In this document: positions 38,414-50,004 of the stretch, in pieces | How the letters are laid out: each line of letters begins with the position of its first letter | How positions within the stretch are numbered: the stretch's first letter is position 1 | NCBI RefSeq assembly: GCF_003203515.1 | Contig: NZ_BGNG01000002.1 | Coordinates: 434,001-498,000, forward strand | Direction of reading: 5' to 3' | Length of the DNA stretch: 64,000 nucleotides | Source of the DNA: Glaciecola sp. KUL10 | GTDB taxonomy: Bacteria > Pseudomonadota > Gammaproteobacteria > Enterobacterales > Alteromonadaceae | The notes under the pieces: model-generated | The model's input: the letters and a program-made list of their open reading frames with translations, nothing else | Databases searched by the model: none | What the model was told of the DNA's origin: nothing | Translations under genes and position numbers: made by a program

Positions 38414-38425
38414 ACCTCAATAGCC
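38380..38425. terminator. Inverted repeat between convergent genes
   Basis: GGCTATTGAG (38380-38389) and CTCAATAGCC (38416-38425) form a perfect ten-base stem at the junction of the kinase and the convergent Mpo1-like gene, with a smaller AGCTC/GAGCT hairpin inside. There is no T run, so its role as a terminator is uncertain. Confidence 0.35.
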
Positions 38426-38429
38426 ACGC

Positions 38430-38741
38430 TTATCGTTTAAAATCGATATTACCTGCCAGTATATCCTTAAACATCACCCAATCGCCCAATAGCGAATAAA
38501 ACGGATACGTAAAAGTAGCCGGTTTGTTGTGCTCATAAAAAAAGTGCCCCACCCAAGCAAATCCATATCCGATGACCGGAATAAGCCATAAATAAACGAG
38601 TTGGTTGGTGTAGACAGCATAAAAAATTGTCACCAACACAAGGCACGAACCTATGAAGTGCATTAATCGGCAGGTGGGATTGCTATGCTCTTGCAGATAG
38701 TAAGGATAAAATTCTTTAAAGCTTTGAAATTTGTTGTCCAT
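38430..38741 (-). CDS. Mpo1/DUF962-family membrane protein
   Basis: Integral membrane protein of 103 aa in the Mpo1-like (DUF962) family; yeast Mpo1 is an Fe(II) dioxygenase for 2-hydroxy fatty acids. Family motifs: FKEFYPYYLQEHSNPTCRLMHFIGS (first His set) and GYGFAWVGHFFYEHNKPATFTYP (second His set), with two helices between and a final GDWVMFKDIL. All putative iron-binding His are present. Bacterial role unproven. Confidence 0.9.
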   Translation of the reverse strand: MDNKFQSFKEFYPYYLQEHSNPTCRLMHFIGSCLVLVTIFYAVYTNQLVYLWLIPVIGYGFAWVGHFFYEHNKPATFTYPFYSLLGDWVMFKDILAGNIDFKR

Positions 38742-38903
38742 GATTGCCTCTTCTTTATTTCTTATTTTGCTCGCTTCTTTTATTCAAGCTTAATGGTCAC
38801 TAGTGTTTCCTTTAGCAATGTCCTAGCAACAAATAGACATTGAAAAACTTATTTTTATCACAATACTGTAAAGCAGATAAAAAACCAAACAAAAGCCGAG
38901 TCT

Positions 38904-39752
38904 ATGAATTCAAATATAATTGATTTAACGCTTGAAAATTTTCAGCAAGTGATGATGGAAGACAGTCAAAGTAAGCTGATTTTAGTGCAGTTTTTTGCAC
39001 AACAAAGTGAAGCTTGTCAGCAGCTTACCCCCATCTTAACAGGTATTGCATCTGAGTATGGTGAGCAACTTATACTTGCCAGAGTCGACGTCGAGCAGCA
39101 ACAAGAAATAGTCGGACAATTTGGCGTACAAGGTCTTCCGACACTGATTTTAGTCAAAGAAGGTCGGCCACTTGATGGTGTTGCAGGTCCTCAAACTGAT
39201 GCACAAGTGCGCGAATTGTTAGAAAAGCACCTACCTAAACCTGAAGAACTGTTATTAGCCCAAGCACAAGAACTGGTGCAAGCCAACGACTATCAACAAG
39301 CATACAGTATTGCAAAGCAAGCATACGAGCTTGCACCTGAGTTAGGGGCCGCAAAATTGCTGATGGCTGATTGTTTTATCGAAAATGGTCAAGTTACCCA
39401 AGCAAAAACGCTACTAGGGACGATTACTTTGGTTGACCAAGATACCTACTATCAGTCTATCGTCGGGAAAGTCGAGCTAGCTGAACAAGCAGCAGAATCA
39501 CCAGAAATCAAAGCATTAGAGGCCGAGCTCGCCCAACAACCTGACAACCTTGAACTAAAAGTAAAATTAGCGATTCAATTACATCAAGCAAACAAAACAG
39601 AAGACGCTTTGGTTTTATTGCTTGCTGTTTTAAAACAAGATCTCAATTTTGGTGATGCTAAAAAAGTGACACTGGATATGATCAACGCATTGCCAGACGG
39701 AGAGCCATTAAAGTCTCAATACCGACGCAAGATCTATAGCCTGTTATATTAA
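38904..39752 (+). CDS. cnoX: Thioredoxin-fold/TPR co-chaperone CnoX
   Basis: Homologue of E. coli CnoX (YbbN), a chaperedoxin of the GroEL/DnaK system. 282 aa: a thioredoxin-like domain 1-110 in which the CxxC is reduced to Ser35-Glu-Ala-Cys38, so no redox pair remains, with cis-Pro in GVQGLPTLILV; then TPR helices 115-280 ending in RRKIYSLLY. Single gene upstream of purA. Confidence 0.92.
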   Translation: MNSNIIDLTLENFQQVMMEDSQSKLILVQFFAQQSEACQQLTPILTGIASEYGEQLILARVDVEQQQEIVGQFGVQGLPTLILVKEGRPLDGVAGPQTDAQVRELLEKHLPKPEELLLAQAQELVQANDYQQAYSIAKQAYELAPELGAAKLLMADCFIENGQVTQAKTLLGTITLVDQDTYYQSIVGKVELAEQAAESPEIKALEAELAQQPDNLELKVKLAIQLHQANKTEDALVLLLAVLKQDLNFGDAKKVTLDMINALPDGEPLKSQYRRKIYSLLY

Positions 39753-39844
39753 ATTCTATTTTATTTAGGGCTTTAGCGTATTAGCCGTGATTTCAGGATG
39801 ATTTTTTGCGCGGATTTTTGTAGAATTCGCGCCTAATTTTCTGA

Positions 39845-41152
<1,308 letters not shown>

Positions 41153-41262
41153 GTGGTTTTTGACGCGAGTGTTGCGGTAGTTAAATACTGAAAGACTAAG
41201 CATCGACTAGCTAGCTAAATTACTGTAATTGGTTCAAACCACAACTTAGCAAGTGATTCTTG

Positions 41263-41292
41263 AAAAATGCCGACTTTTGTCGGCATTTTTGT
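41263..41292 (+). terminator. purA: Terminator after purA
   Basis: Perfect 12-base stem AAAAATGCCGAC / GTCGGCATTTTT with a TTTT loop (41263-41290). Confidence 0.94.
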
Positions 41293-41328
41293 TAGTGTTT
41301 TACCATAAAGCAGTTAAGAGGATCTCAG

Positions 41329-42750
41329 ATGCTAGAACAAAACGTGGTAAACATCAGTCAAGTTACTCAACGCGTGAGCGATTCAGAAAGTCACAAGCAG
41401 TTTTTGGCACTGCAATCGACTTTTATGTCACAAGTGACTAAAACCTACGAATGGCGAATAGAGCAACTCTCTCAACTTCAAAAGATGACCGAAGACAACA
41501 AAGCTTTGATCGAACAAGCTTTGTTTGCAGATTTAGGCAAGTGCAAAACCGAAGCATGGCTAACCGAAGCGGGTTTCTTGATCTCGGATATTAAAGACAC
41601 GAAAAAACGCTTAAAAAAATGGATGAAGCCGCAAAAGCGGCCAATGCCAATGCTTGCTCAACCGGGTGCTAGTTATGTGAAAGCCGAGCCCTTGGGCACA
41701 GTGTTGATAATCGGAGCGTGGAACTACCCCTTTCAACTGACGCTAGCACCCCTTGTGGCTGCAATTGCAGCAGGTAACTGCGCAATCGTGAAGCCTTCAG
41801 AGCTCGCACCCGCGATTTCGAGTCTGATTGCAGAGTTACTGCCCAAGTATTTGGACCAATCGGCATTCGCCGTTGTAGAAGGCGCAAAAGATGAAACCAC
41901 TGAACTGCTGACTTTTCCATTTGATAAGATCTTCTACACTGGTGGCGAACAAGTTGGTAAAATTGTAATGGCAGCCGCGGCCAAACACCTAACACCTGTT
42001 ACACTTGAGTTAGGTGGAAAAAGCCCATGTGTAATAGACGGTAAGACTAACTTAGAAGTGGCTGCGCGTAGGATTGTATGGGGCAAAATGATGAATTTAG
42101 GGCAAACCTGTGTCGCCCCAGATTATGTCCTTATCGAAAAAGAGTACCAAGACAAGTTCATCGACATCCTTGTTAAGACCTATAAGGAGCAGTATGGTGA
42201 ATGTCACAAAGACAACAAAGACATCGGTAGAATTATCAATCGTAGACACGCAGAACGACTGGCCAGTTATATCGAAGGCCAAGAAGTGGTGTTTGGCGGT
42301 GAGGTTGATCTAGATAATCGTTTTGTACAACCTACTATCATCAAAAATCCTTCACTTGATTCAATTATTATGAATGAAGAGATATTTGGTCCATTATTAC
42401 CGGTTTTAGCGCTCGACAATAAACATCAGCTAATCGATTTTGTAAGACAACGCCCTAAGCCACTGGCTGCTTATGTGTTTACCGAAGACAAGGCCTTTGA
42501 ACAAGCGTTTGTTGATCAGGTTTCAAGTGGTTCTTTGTGTATCAATGACACCAGTATTTTTATGGCAAGTCATGACTTACCGTTTGGCGGCGTGGGCACA
42601 AGTGGAATGGGGGCTTACCACGGTAAAGCGGGTTTTGATACTTTTAGTCATAGTAAAGCCGTGATGCACAGAAGTTACAAATTGGATGCATCTATTCGCT
42701 ATGCCCCGTTTAGCAAGTTTAAATTGTCCATATTAAAACTGATCAACTAG
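41329..42750 (+). CDS. Aldehyde dehydrogenase, class 3 / coniferyl-aldehyde type
   Basis: NAD(P)-dependent aldehyde dehydrogenase, 473 aa. Features: [44 protein letters not shown] (catalytic Glu), [12 protein letters not shown] with catalytic Cys about 261, [12 protein letters not shown] and [28 protein letters not shown]. The C-terminal tail after the catalytic core ([12 protein letters not shown]) is typical of ALDH3 enzymes acting on fatty or aromatic aldehydes. Residues 1-30 are longer than in the core family. Followed by the VOC gene after 13 bases. Confidence 0.92.
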   Translation: MLEQNVVNISQVTQRVSDSESHKQFLALQSTFMSQVTKTYEWRIEQLSQLQKMTEDNKALIEQALFADLGKCKTEAWLTEAGFLISDIKDTKKRLKKWMKPQKRPMPMLAQPGASYVKAEPLGTVLIIGAWNYPFQLTLAPLVAAIAAGNCAIVKPSELAPAISSLIAELLPKYLDQSAFAVVEGAKDETTELLTFPFDKIFYTGGEQVGKIVMAAAAKHLTPVTLELGGKSPCVIDGKTNLEVAARRIVWGKMMNLGQTCVAPDYVLIEKEYQDKFIDILVKTYKEQYGECHKDNKDIGRIINRRHAERLASYIEGQEVVFGGEVDLDNRFVQPTIIKNPSLDSIIMNEEIFGPLLPVLALDNKHQLIDFVRQRPKPLAAYVFTEDKAFEQAFVDQVSSGSLCINDTSIFMASHDLPFGGVGTSGMGAYHGKAGFDTFSHSKAVMHRSYKLDASIRYAPFSKFKLSILKLIN

Positions 42751-42763
42751 AAGGATATTAGGC

Positions 42764-43186
42764 GTGTCTATCAATCCATTTCACTTAGCAATTCCGGTTT
42801 CTTGTTTAGACAATGCTAGGAAGTTCTATGGCGACCTTTTGGGGTGTAGTGAGGGGCGCAGTAGCGAGCAATGGATAGACTGGAATTTATATGGCCACCA
42901 ACTAGTCACCCATAAAGTTGCCAAGATGCCTGAAAAGCCAGCAGCCAATCAAGTGGACGCTAAGGCAGTGCCGATTCCGCACTTTGGTGTAGTGCTTGAT
43001 ATGCCTTCCTGGCAGTTGCTCGCCGACAAGTTAAAAGATGCTAAGGTCGAATTCGTAATAGAGCCTTACATCCGTTTTAAAGGGCAAGCGGGAGAGCAGG
43101 CAACTTTGTTTTTACTTGATCCCTGCGGAAATGCCCTTGAATTTAAGGGCTTCAAAGATATGAATAGCCTTTTCGATGCGGGTTAA
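42764..43186 (+). CDS. VOC-family (glyoxalase/dioxygenase-fold) protein
   Basis: 140-aa vicinal oxygen chelate protein. The beta-alpha-beta-beta-beta pattern begins [45 protein letters not shown] and ends [28 protein letters not shown]; candidate metal ligands are the early His, a central His (PHFGVVLD) and the terminal Glu. GTG start at 42764 with AAGGA upstream. Probably in one transcript with the aldehyde dehydrogenase. Its stop overlaps that of the convergent binding-protein gene by four bases. Confidence 0.9.
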   Translation: MSINPFHLAIPVSCLDNARKFYGDLLGCSEGRSSEQWIDWNLYGHQLVTHKVAKMPEKPAANQVDAKAVPIPHFGVVLDMPSWQLLADKLKDAKVEFVIEPYIRFKGQAGEQATLFLLDPCGNALEFKGFKDMNSLFDAG

Positions 43187-44409
43187 AAATATCTTTGACG
43201 TGCATTTTCTAGCGTAGTCGTGACCTTATCTATGTCGCCGTCATTGATAAACTCAGTAAATGCGACAGTGCCAATCGATGCAAGATCACTGGTGGTGTCG
43301 CGGTCAAAAAACTGCGCAACACCCTTGGCTTGATTTAAGGTTTTTTGGCCTTCTTGAATAAAATAGTCATTGTTTTTTGCCGTTTTTAAATGTGGCGCTA
43401 TCATGCCTGAAGTTTCATTAAAGTCTTGTTGAAATTCCACGCTTGCAAGCATCAGTAAGACCTTTTTGATCGCAGATGTCATCTGTTTATTGCTTGGTAC
43501 CATAAAAAGATCCATAGGCGCTTCTTCATATAAATCGACCGTAGGATCGATAATGGGAAATCTAAAAAAGCGAAAGTCATCTCTTAAAACGCGAGGCATC
43601 TCGCCGGCAAAGAAGTTGCCGATCAAGGTCATGCCAGCAAGTTTATGATAAGTGAATGGCATTGCTTGTAGCCACGTCCAGCCATTTAATCGGTCAGTAA
43701 AAAAACCATTGTCGACGAGTTGTTTCCAGTGCTCAAATACTTTGATAACACGATTATCTTTAAATGAAATTTCACCATTGAGCAGAGATTGGTGAAAGCT
43801 TAGCCCATTAATGCGCAAGTTTAAGTAATCAAACCAAGCGGCGCTTGGCCAGTTATTGGTGGCGCCAATTGTGATGGGGACAATCCCATTTTGTTTTAGT
43901 GTTTTGCCAACCATAATAAACTCATCCCATGTTTGAGGTGCTGTTAGATTGAGCTTTTCAAACACAGATGCGCGATAATAAAATCCCCAATGATAGTATG
44001 AGTAGGGCACTCCATATTGCTTGCCATTTAGACTGGCAGCCGCAATAGCCCCCTGAGCGATGCTATTGTGCAATTGATGAGTTTGGTAAAAGTCACTGAT
44101 GTCTTTTACAAGTCCTTTTTCAACATACTGATATACTCGTCGACCGCCTTGCCAAGTCAAAATATCCGGCCCATCATTCGAAGCCAACCACTTGGGTAAA
44201 TCCTCTTTAAATTCGCTATCTGACCTAAATAGATATTCTAAGGTGATCCCCGGGTTTTTCTGTTCGAACGTTTCTTTATGCCGCAGAAAAACAGTCTTTT
44301 GGATACCTGCCGAGGTCAAAACGCCAATGGTGACCGTTTCAGCGTGAGCATTGAATATGCTTATCACTAAGCTACTTATTGCTAAAATCAGTTTGCGAGT
44401 GCTAAACAT
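43183..44409 (-). CDS. Orphan extracellular sugar-type solute-binding protein
   Basis: Periplasmic family-1 (MalE-like) solute-binding protein, 408 aa, signal peptide [23 protein letters not shown]. Typical stretches: [91 protein letters not shown] and [23 protein letters not shown]. No permease or ATPase gene accompanies it. The divergent gene 145 bases away encodes a chemoreceptor, so it may act as a ligand presenter for chemotaxis rather than transport. Confidence 0.9.
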   Translation of the reverse strand: MFSTRKLILAISSLVISIFNAHAETVTIGVLTSAGIQKTVFLRHKETFEQKNPGITLEYLFRSDSEFKEDLPKWLASNDGPDILTWQGGRRVYQYVEKGLVKDISDFYQTHQLHNSIAQGAIAAASLNGKQYGVPYSYYHWGFYYRASVFEKLNLTAPQTWDEFIMVGKTLKQNGIVPITIGATNNWPSAAWFDYLNLRINGLSFHQSLLNGEISFKDNRVIKVFEHWKQLVDNGFFTDRLNGWTWLQAMPFTYHKLAGMTLIGNFFAGEMPRVLRDDFRFFRFPIIDPTVDLYEEAPMDLFMVPSNKQMTSAIKKVLLMLASVEFQQDFNETSGMIAPHLKTAKNNDYFIQEGQKTLNQAKGVAQFFDRDTTSDLASIGTVAFTEFINDGDIDKVTTTLENARQRYF

Positions 44410-44454
44410 ATTCGGTTTCCATTTTAAGTTTAAAGGTGTGGTAACCCATGCTAC

Positions 44455-44468
44455 AAAGATAAATCTTT
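44455..44468. promoter_or_regulatory. Possible operator between binding protein and chemoreceptor
   Basis: Palindrome AAAGAT-AA-ATCTTT in the divergent gap. Short and AT-rich, so it may be chance. Confidence 0.22.
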
Positions 44469-44563
44469 CATTTTCTTCAATTTACTACTAAACATAGCAC
44501 TTAAGAATTAATCCAATAGCGCGATATAGAGATGTATCGGCAAATGTGAACTAGGTGTTAATA

Positions 44564-46084
44564 ATGAAGCTAAGAAAAAAACTGGGTATTAGTATTTTTA
44601 CTGTCATCGCGGTGACCTTAATGATTTATTCGATACTTAGTATTTTCATTAGCCAGCAAGGCTTGCAAACACGCTTGCAACAAACCGCTAATAACACCGC
44701 TCAACGCATCGGAATTACAGTTGCCAATGCAATGTGGAACTATAACGTTGATGCTTCACAACAAATTTTAGGGGCTGAATTAGGCAGTAATGATTTGGTC
44801 GGAGTCGCTGCCTTTGATACGGAAGGAAAGGTATTATTTGAACTATCGTGGAATGAAGATTCACAAAGTATCAACGATGTAAAATTCAGTGGCGAAGTTA
44901 AATACAGCATAGATAAAGACATCGAATTTAATGATCAAGGCGATATGTTAAAAGCGGGTGCCGTTACTCTTCAGTTTTCAAACAAGACTGCCAATCAAGC
45001 ATTTGTCAGTGACATTATAAGTGCACTTATTCAATTGGCAGTGCTGACTGCAGCGCTTCTTGTCATGATGCGCATCATGCTAAACAAATTAATCATTCAA
45101 CCTCTAGATTCAATTAATCAAAGAGTAAAAGAGATTGCAGAAGGTGACGGAGACCTAACCGCTAGAGTAGACATCAAAAGCGAAGATGAGTTAGGCGAAC
45201 TCTCAGAATCAATAAACGCCTTTATCAGTAATATCCATACAATTATAAAAGAAGTAGCTGCGGTATCCAGCGCACTAGATACTAATACCCATGATAATCA
45301 CGCGAATGTTGAACAGTTAAAAAGTCAAGTGACGGAGCTTAATGAGCGCGTTAACCATATCCAAGCGGCGATCAACGAAATAAGTGACACGTCCCAAGAT
45401 GTAGCTATGCAGGCTGAAAAGTCTGCCAAAATCACAGAACAAACAAGTGATTTAGCTTCACAAGGGGTCACATCGGTAAATAGTGCCAACGAAAAGATGA
45501 AGCGCTTGGCAGAGAGTATACAAGAATCGACAAACCAAACTGAGTTCTTAGAATCCCATTCTCAATCTATTTCAACGGTTATCAATGTTATTAAAGAGAT
45601 AGCAGAACAAACTAATTTATTGGCTTTAAATGCAGCAATAGAAGCAGCCAGAGCAGGTGATCAAGGCCGAGGTTTTGCCGTTGTTGCTGATGAAGTCAGA
45701 ACACTCGCACAGCGTACACAAGTTTCTACGGGCCAAATTACCGAAATCATCGAGAAACTTCAGTCGCAATCTACCCAAACACTCAGCCTGATGAAAAACG
45801 GTCAGTCAATGGCCGAAGACAACGTTGCGTCAGTTGAGCTTGCTGAACAAACTTTTAGTGAAATTCAAACGGCGATCAATGAAAATATGAAAGGCGCAAA
45901 AACCATTGCTCAAGAAGCTGACTCCCAGAAACAGACGCTAGGTGATATCCGTCATAATGTAGAGGATATCCATCACGCTAATGAAAAGACCTTAGAAATA
46001 GCAAACAAGAGCTCTACGATCAATCAACAAATTGTGACCATGAGTGAGTCTGTTGCGAAACTAATAGAGAAGTTTAAAGTTTAA
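44564..46084 (+). CDS. Methyl-accepting chemotaxis protein
   Basis: Transmembrane chemoreceptor of 506 aa. Helix 1 about 8-28; a small periplasmic sensor domain about 30-150 with the recognisable [16 protein letters not shown] motif and [12 protein letters not shown]; helix 2 about 155-180; HAMP ([30 protein letters not shown]); then a signalling coiled coil with the conserved hairpin [39 protein letters not shown]. Start ATG 44564 (AGG about nine bases upstream) is preferred to the GTG three codons earlier. No CheR-binding pentapeptide is seen at the C-terminus. Confidence 0.93.
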   Translation: MKLRKKLGISIFTVIAVTLMIYSILSIFISQQGLQTRLQQTANNTAQRIGITVANAMWNYNVDASQQILGAELGSNDLVGVAAFDTEGKVLFELSWNEDSQSINDVKFSGEVKYSIDKDIEFNDQGDMLKAGAVTLQFSNKTANQAFVSDIISALIQLAVLTAALLVMMRIMLNKLIIQPLDSINQRVKEIAEGDGDLTARVDIKSEDELGELSESINAFISNIHTIIKEVAAVSSALDTNTHDNHANVEQLKSQVTELNERVNHIQAAINEISDTSQDVAMQAEKSAKITEQTSDLASQGVTSVNSANEKMKRLAESIQESTNQTEFLESHSQSISTVINVIKEIAEQTNLLALNAAIEAARAGDQGRGFAVVADEVRTLAQRTQVSTGQITEIIEKLQSQSTQTLSLMKNGQSMAEDNVASVELAEQTFSEIQTAINENMKGAKTIAQEADSQKQTLGDIRHNVEDIHHANEKTLEIANKSSTINQQIVTMSESVAKLIEKFKV

Positions 46085-46120
46085 ACGCAGGTGCAATTTA
46101 CAAAGCGTGCATAAAAGCAC

Positions 46121-47500
46121 CTACAATAACAAACCGATAAAGATATAGCTTACTACCGTTACGCTACCGACAAACAAAGCATACGGTAATTGTGTTTTTA
46201 CATGCGTTAGCAGATCACAACCTGCTGCCAATGATGAAACTGCGGTTGTGTCCGAAATAGGTGAACAGTGGTCGCCAAAAATACCGCCTCCCAATATTGC
46301 AGCTAATACCAAAGAAGGTGGCAAACCTAAACTACTCACCAGTGGCATACCAATCGGTATCAAGATCGCAAACGTTCCCCATGAAGTTCCCGTGGTAAAA
46401 GAAATAATTGCGCCAGCAATAAAGAGCATGGGGATAATTAAGAATGTAGGTAAGTACTCGCCAACTATAGAGCTTACAAATAAGCCTGTACCCAATACTT
46501 TTAGACTTGCACCTAAGGCAATCGAAAGCATGACGATAGTGACCAGAGGCAGCAGTTCTGACATCCCTTTAAAGCCTATTTTAACACTTTGCTGGTGATC
46601 AAAACGTTTGTGCCACAATAACTGAAAATATCCAATGATGATTGCTAAAAACGTCGCATATAAAACGGATCGGCTTCCGCTGCCTTTGGTGATATCCCCA
46701 CCGCCTGTCCACAGCATAAAACCTAACATGCCAATGATCATTACCGCTAAGGGCAAAAGCATAAATCTGGATTTTGTGGGACTGGCCGCATTTAGCTCGG
46801 TATCAATTGATTCTAATGCTGATTCTGCTGCTCGCATAGGCCCATGGACCTTATCGCTAAAAATTGTGTAAGCAACCACTAACACAGTTAACCAAGCATA
46901 AATATTGTAGGGCAGGGTCCCCCAAAGTATTTCAAACGCACTTTGTTCAGTTTGGTAATTAGATACTAACGCAAGGATATAGGCCCCCCAACCATTTAAT
47001 AGAATAAGGATACAAATCGGTGCGCACGTAGAGTCAATAACGTAGGCGAGCCTAGCACGGCTCATTTTATATTTATCGAAAAGCCCGCGCGCAAGAATAC
47101 CAGAAGACAATATACTTAAATTAGACTCGATAAAGACTATGATACCCGTAAACATAGTAATACCGCCTACTTTGCGTTTACTACGTGCTATTCCGGAGTT
47201 AATAAGCTTATTAACAGTTGCAGTTACTCCGCCAGAATCACGCATGAAAGCCAACAATGCGCCGACCAATAAGCTGAAAATCAGAATACGAGCATTCCCT
47301 GCTTCACCTACTGTGCTAATTAATCTGTCGACTGTATTCACAGGGGCGAGGAATACAGATGCTGTCGTAGCCCCTTGATTGAGTATTAACAGTAACTCTG
47401 AACTAAAAACGGCTAACAGCAGTGCCAAAATAACTTCTTTTTTCCATAGCACAACAGCAATCGCAATAAGGGGAGGTAGTATACTTAGCCAATCCATCAT
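46121..47500 (-). CDS. NhaC-family Na+/H+ antiporter-like transporter
   Basis: Inner-membrane transporter of 459 aa with about 11-12 helices. NhaC-type signatures: IFIESNLSILSSGILARGLFDKY, VIDSTCAPICILILLNGWGAYI, ISFTTGTSWGTFAILIPIGMPL and GGGIFGDHCSPISDTTAVSSLAAGCDLLTHVKTQLPYAL. NhaC members exchange Na+ for H+ or for organic acids and amino acids. It is the last gene of the leftward muropeptide operon (29 bases after the amidase-PBP gene), which suggests sodium balancing for the symporter at the head of that operon or export of a degradation product. Confidence 0.88.
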   Translation of the reverse strand: MMDWLSILPPLIAIAVVLWKKEVILALLLAVFSSELLLILNQGATTASVFLAPVNTVDRLISTVGEAGNARILIFSLLVGALLAFMRDSGGVTATVNKLINSGIARSKRKVGGITMFTGIIVFIESNLSILSSGILARGLFDKYKMSRARLAYVIDSTCAPICILILLNGWGAYILALVSNYQTEQSAFEILWGTLPYNIYAWLTVLVVAYTIFSDKVHGPMRAAESALESIDTELNAASPTKSRFMLLPLAVMIIGMLGFMLWTGGGDITKGSGSRSVLYATFLAIIIGYFQLLWHKRFDHQQSVKIGFKGMSELLPLVTIVMLSIALGASLKVLGTGLFVSSIVGEYLPTFLIIPMLFIAGAIISFTTGTSWGTFAILIPIGMPLVSSLGLPPSLVLAAILGGGIFGDHCSPISDTTAVSSLAAGCDLLTHVKTQLPYALFVGSVTVVSYIFIGLLL

Positions 47501-47529
47501 ATTTCCTTGAGGTTCTTATCTTTGTTTGC

Positions 47530-50004
47530 TCAGTGCAAGATCGCTTCGTAAATCAATGAAGCTATACTGCCATACTTACCCAATTCATAATGATCGCCAG
47601 CAAAGTCGACACGGGTATCGTTTATGGTTATTGGTGAATGTTTTTTATTTGTGAGCATAACAATGACCAAATCATGTTGAGGATCAATTATCAGAAGGGT
47701 ACCAGTCCAACCGCTATGCCCTATTGCTTGGCTACTTGCATACGGACCAAACATCCATCTGTTTTGTTCGGTGGCTTTTTTCCACCCAAGCGCATATTCT
47801 TCACTAGCATTTTTTGATGTAAGGAATTCGCGGTATATATCTTCATCAAATAATCGCGTATTTCCGTAACCACCTTTGTTTAATATTAATTGAGCGATAA
47901 CACTTAAGTCGTCCAGGTTAGAGAAGAGACCAGCATGACCCGAAACGCCTTGCATAGAATAAAATGCTTTTTCGTCATGAACTTCTCCATGAATAACATC
48001 GGTTCTAATGTTTATAAAATTGACTAGACCACCGCGTGTATTCCCAGCGAGCTCAGTCGCTGCTATATTTTCTAATGCAACACCCTTTTCTAAAGGGTTA
48101 AACAAGGTGTTTTTTAAACCTAAACTAGCCATGATTGTTTTTTCTATATATTTGTCGAGCGTTTGTCCTGTCACGCGCTCTATCAACATTCCAAGAATCA
48201 TAAAGTTAATATCGCTATACGAGCTATATTGATCGATTAGATTGTTTACGCTTGGAGATAATCGTTGCGTGATCAAAAAATGAGTATGAATCCTATTTTG
48301 CGAAAACAGTCCATTATTGACGGTTTCATTGTTATCAAAAAATTTAACGTCACTTGGAAAACCAGTATTGTGTCGAAGTAGATCCTTCACTTTTATCATC
48401 TCGCGCAGATCGCCGCTAAATTCAGGTAAGTAATCGATTACTTGCGCGTTTACATCTATTATTCCTTGGTATGCTAGATGCATTATTGCTAAGGTGGTGC
48501 CAACTGTTTTGGTATTTGAAGCTAAATCAAACAAACTAGATGGCTTCATCGCTAAGGGTTGAGTTAACTCGTTGCCCTTAGCATCAAACTTTTTTGCGTG
48601 CCCCCATGCTTCTTTTTTGATGACCTTGCCTTTGTGAGCAACCAGCAATGCCAATCCGGGGAAGCCATTTTCTATTTCATTTTCTATCAGTTCATCAAGT
48701 CGGGCAAAATCCCCTTTTGTTTTGCTGTCAATCTCGTATGCTAAAGATGGATAGGGTATGTTGATCATTAGTCGAGCGTCAGGTGGATTAATATTATCAA
48801 TAAAAAGCGTATTGACGCCGTCTTGGGTTCTTTTGCCAAGAGAGTATTGATATTGAACGTTTTCACTAAATAACTTGTCGAGCGTTAGTTTTTGTCCATT
48901 TACATAAAAATCCGCGCTGGTGGGTTGCGTACTTAAAATATTAATCTCACCACGTCCCTCATAAGCTTTAAAACGCACTTTGTTTTCTACTGCCGACCTT
49001 GAAGACTCATACTGTAATGGAAAGGTGCCATTAATTTGTCCTTTGGGCTCAGCGACTTTCGCCGAAGAGGGAGAGACAGAGCGCATTTCATCAATATTAT
49101 CGCGTTCATATTGGTCTAATATCGCTTTGGCTTTATTTGGAAAATATTTTTCCAACAAGGCCATGATTGCAGCAGATGTTCTCGGGTTATTTACCCCGGT
49201 TACATGCCATGGCAAGAAGTGCATTTGAAACGCTTCAATAGTGTCATACGTAATTTGATTAAATTCGCCACTGGGTTTGAGGTCATAGCCATAGTCCCGA
49301 AGTGCCTGCTGAAGAAGCTTTGTCGATAGCGGGACTTGCTTAAATAAGCGCCAATACTTGGCAATTGTGGCATTGTCATACCAAGCACCGATCCCATTTT
49401 GATAAAGCTGGTACCAAGGAAACCGTGGTCCCGGATCATGTTTACGAGACGGTGCAATATCAGAATGTCCAACAACTGCAGTAGGTGATATATCTGGATT
49501 TCTACCTAAGATATCTCGACTCAATTCAATCAACAACTCAATCTGCTGAGGATCAAAATCTGGATATATACAAAAAGGTTTAACATGTTTATCACTTAAT
49601 ACTGGAGCATGATGCTCATCTTCAGCATGTTCAATCAGTTCATTGCATTGAGGTACATTTACAATCTCAATGCCAATTGAAGAATCGTTTAATCCGTTTC
49701 TTCCCTGCCAATGACTGACACCCGCGTGCCAAGCGCGCTCATTTTCGTTTACCAATTGAATTACTTTTAGGGTTTTGTGTGGATAACTAGGATCGTTTCT
49801 TTGTGGAATGAGATAGTGAGCACTCAATCCACCTTCCTCAACAAGCAGGCGCTTAGAATTTGCATAATCAACGGCTGTAAAGTGCATAATCAATGACTTT
49901 ATTCTATAGCTAGAGTTCGCTGAGGGTAGCTGTTCAATTTTTGTAGAGCTATTGCAACTCATCAGAAAGAAAACGCTCGTAATTATCCATAAACCTCTAG
50001 TCAT
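47530..50004 (-). CDS. Lipoprotein fusion: AmiD-type amidase + PBP/beta-lactamase-fold domain
   Basis: Predicted lipoprotein of 824 aa (Cys17 after FFLMS) with two enzymes in one chain. Residues about 30-205: N-acetylmuramoyl-L-alanine amidase (Amidase_2/AmpD fold) with zinc ligands His41, His180 and Asp190 (VVGHSDIAPSRKHDPGPRFPW) and Glu113. About 222-292: a peptidoglycan-binding helical domain. About 330-420: a beta-rich linker. About 432-820: a class C beta-lactamase/PBP4B (YfeW)-like domain with Ser496-Asn-Thr-Lys499, YSD in SSYSDINF and HSGWTG. It would remove peptides from (anhydro)muropeptides and trim D-Ala in the periplasm. The start overlaps the M14 gene by eight bases. Confidence 0.92.
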   Translation of the reverse strand: MTRGLWIITSVFFLMSCNSSTKIEQLPSANSSYRIKSLIMHFTAVDYANSKRLLVEEGGLSAHYLIPQRNDPSYPHKTLKVIQLVNENERAWHAGVSHWQGRNGLNDSSIGIEIVNVPQCNELIEHAEDEHHAPVLSDKHVKPFCIYPDFDPQQIELLIELSRDILGRNPDISPTAVVGHSDIAPSRKHDPGPRFPWYQLYQNGIGAWYDNATIAKYWRLFKQVPLSTKLLQQALRDYGYDLKPSGEFNQITYDTIEAFQMHFLPWHVTGVNNPRTSAAIMALLEKYFPNKAKAILDQYERDNIDEMRSVSPSSAKVAEPKGQINGTFPLQYESSRSAVENKVRFKAYEGRGEINILSTQPTSADFYVNGQKLTLDKLFSENVQYQYSLGKRTQDGVNTLFIDNINPPDARLMINIPYPSLAYEIDSKTKGDFARLDELIENEIENGFPGLALLVAHKGKVIKKEAWGHAKKFDAKGNELTQPLAMKPSSLFDLASNTKTVGTTLAIMHLAYQGIIDVNAQVIDYLPEFSGDLREMIKVKDLLRHNTGFPSDVKFFDNNETVNNGLFSQNRIHTHFLITQRLSPSVNNLIDQYSSYSDINFMILGMLIERVTGQTLDKYIEKTIMASLGLKNTLFNPLEKGVALENIAATELAGNTRGGLVNFINIRTDVIHGEVHDEKAFYSMQGVSGHAGLFSNLDDLSVIAQLILNKGGYGNTRLFDEDIYREFLTSKNASEEYALGWKKATEQNRWMFGPYASSQAIGHSGWTGTLLIIDPQHDLVIVMLTNKKHSPITINDTRVDFAGDHYELGKYGSIASLIYEAILH

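Noticed and set aside
39807..39834. GCGCG...CGCGC inverted repeat before purA
   Set aside because: Only five firm base pairs with no T run; it overlaps a possible -10 (TAGAAT) but no matching -35 is seen.
46089..46122. AGGTGC/GCACCT inverted repeat between the chemoreceptor and NhaC genes
   Set aside because: Six-base stem with a 22-base loop and no T run; probably chance.
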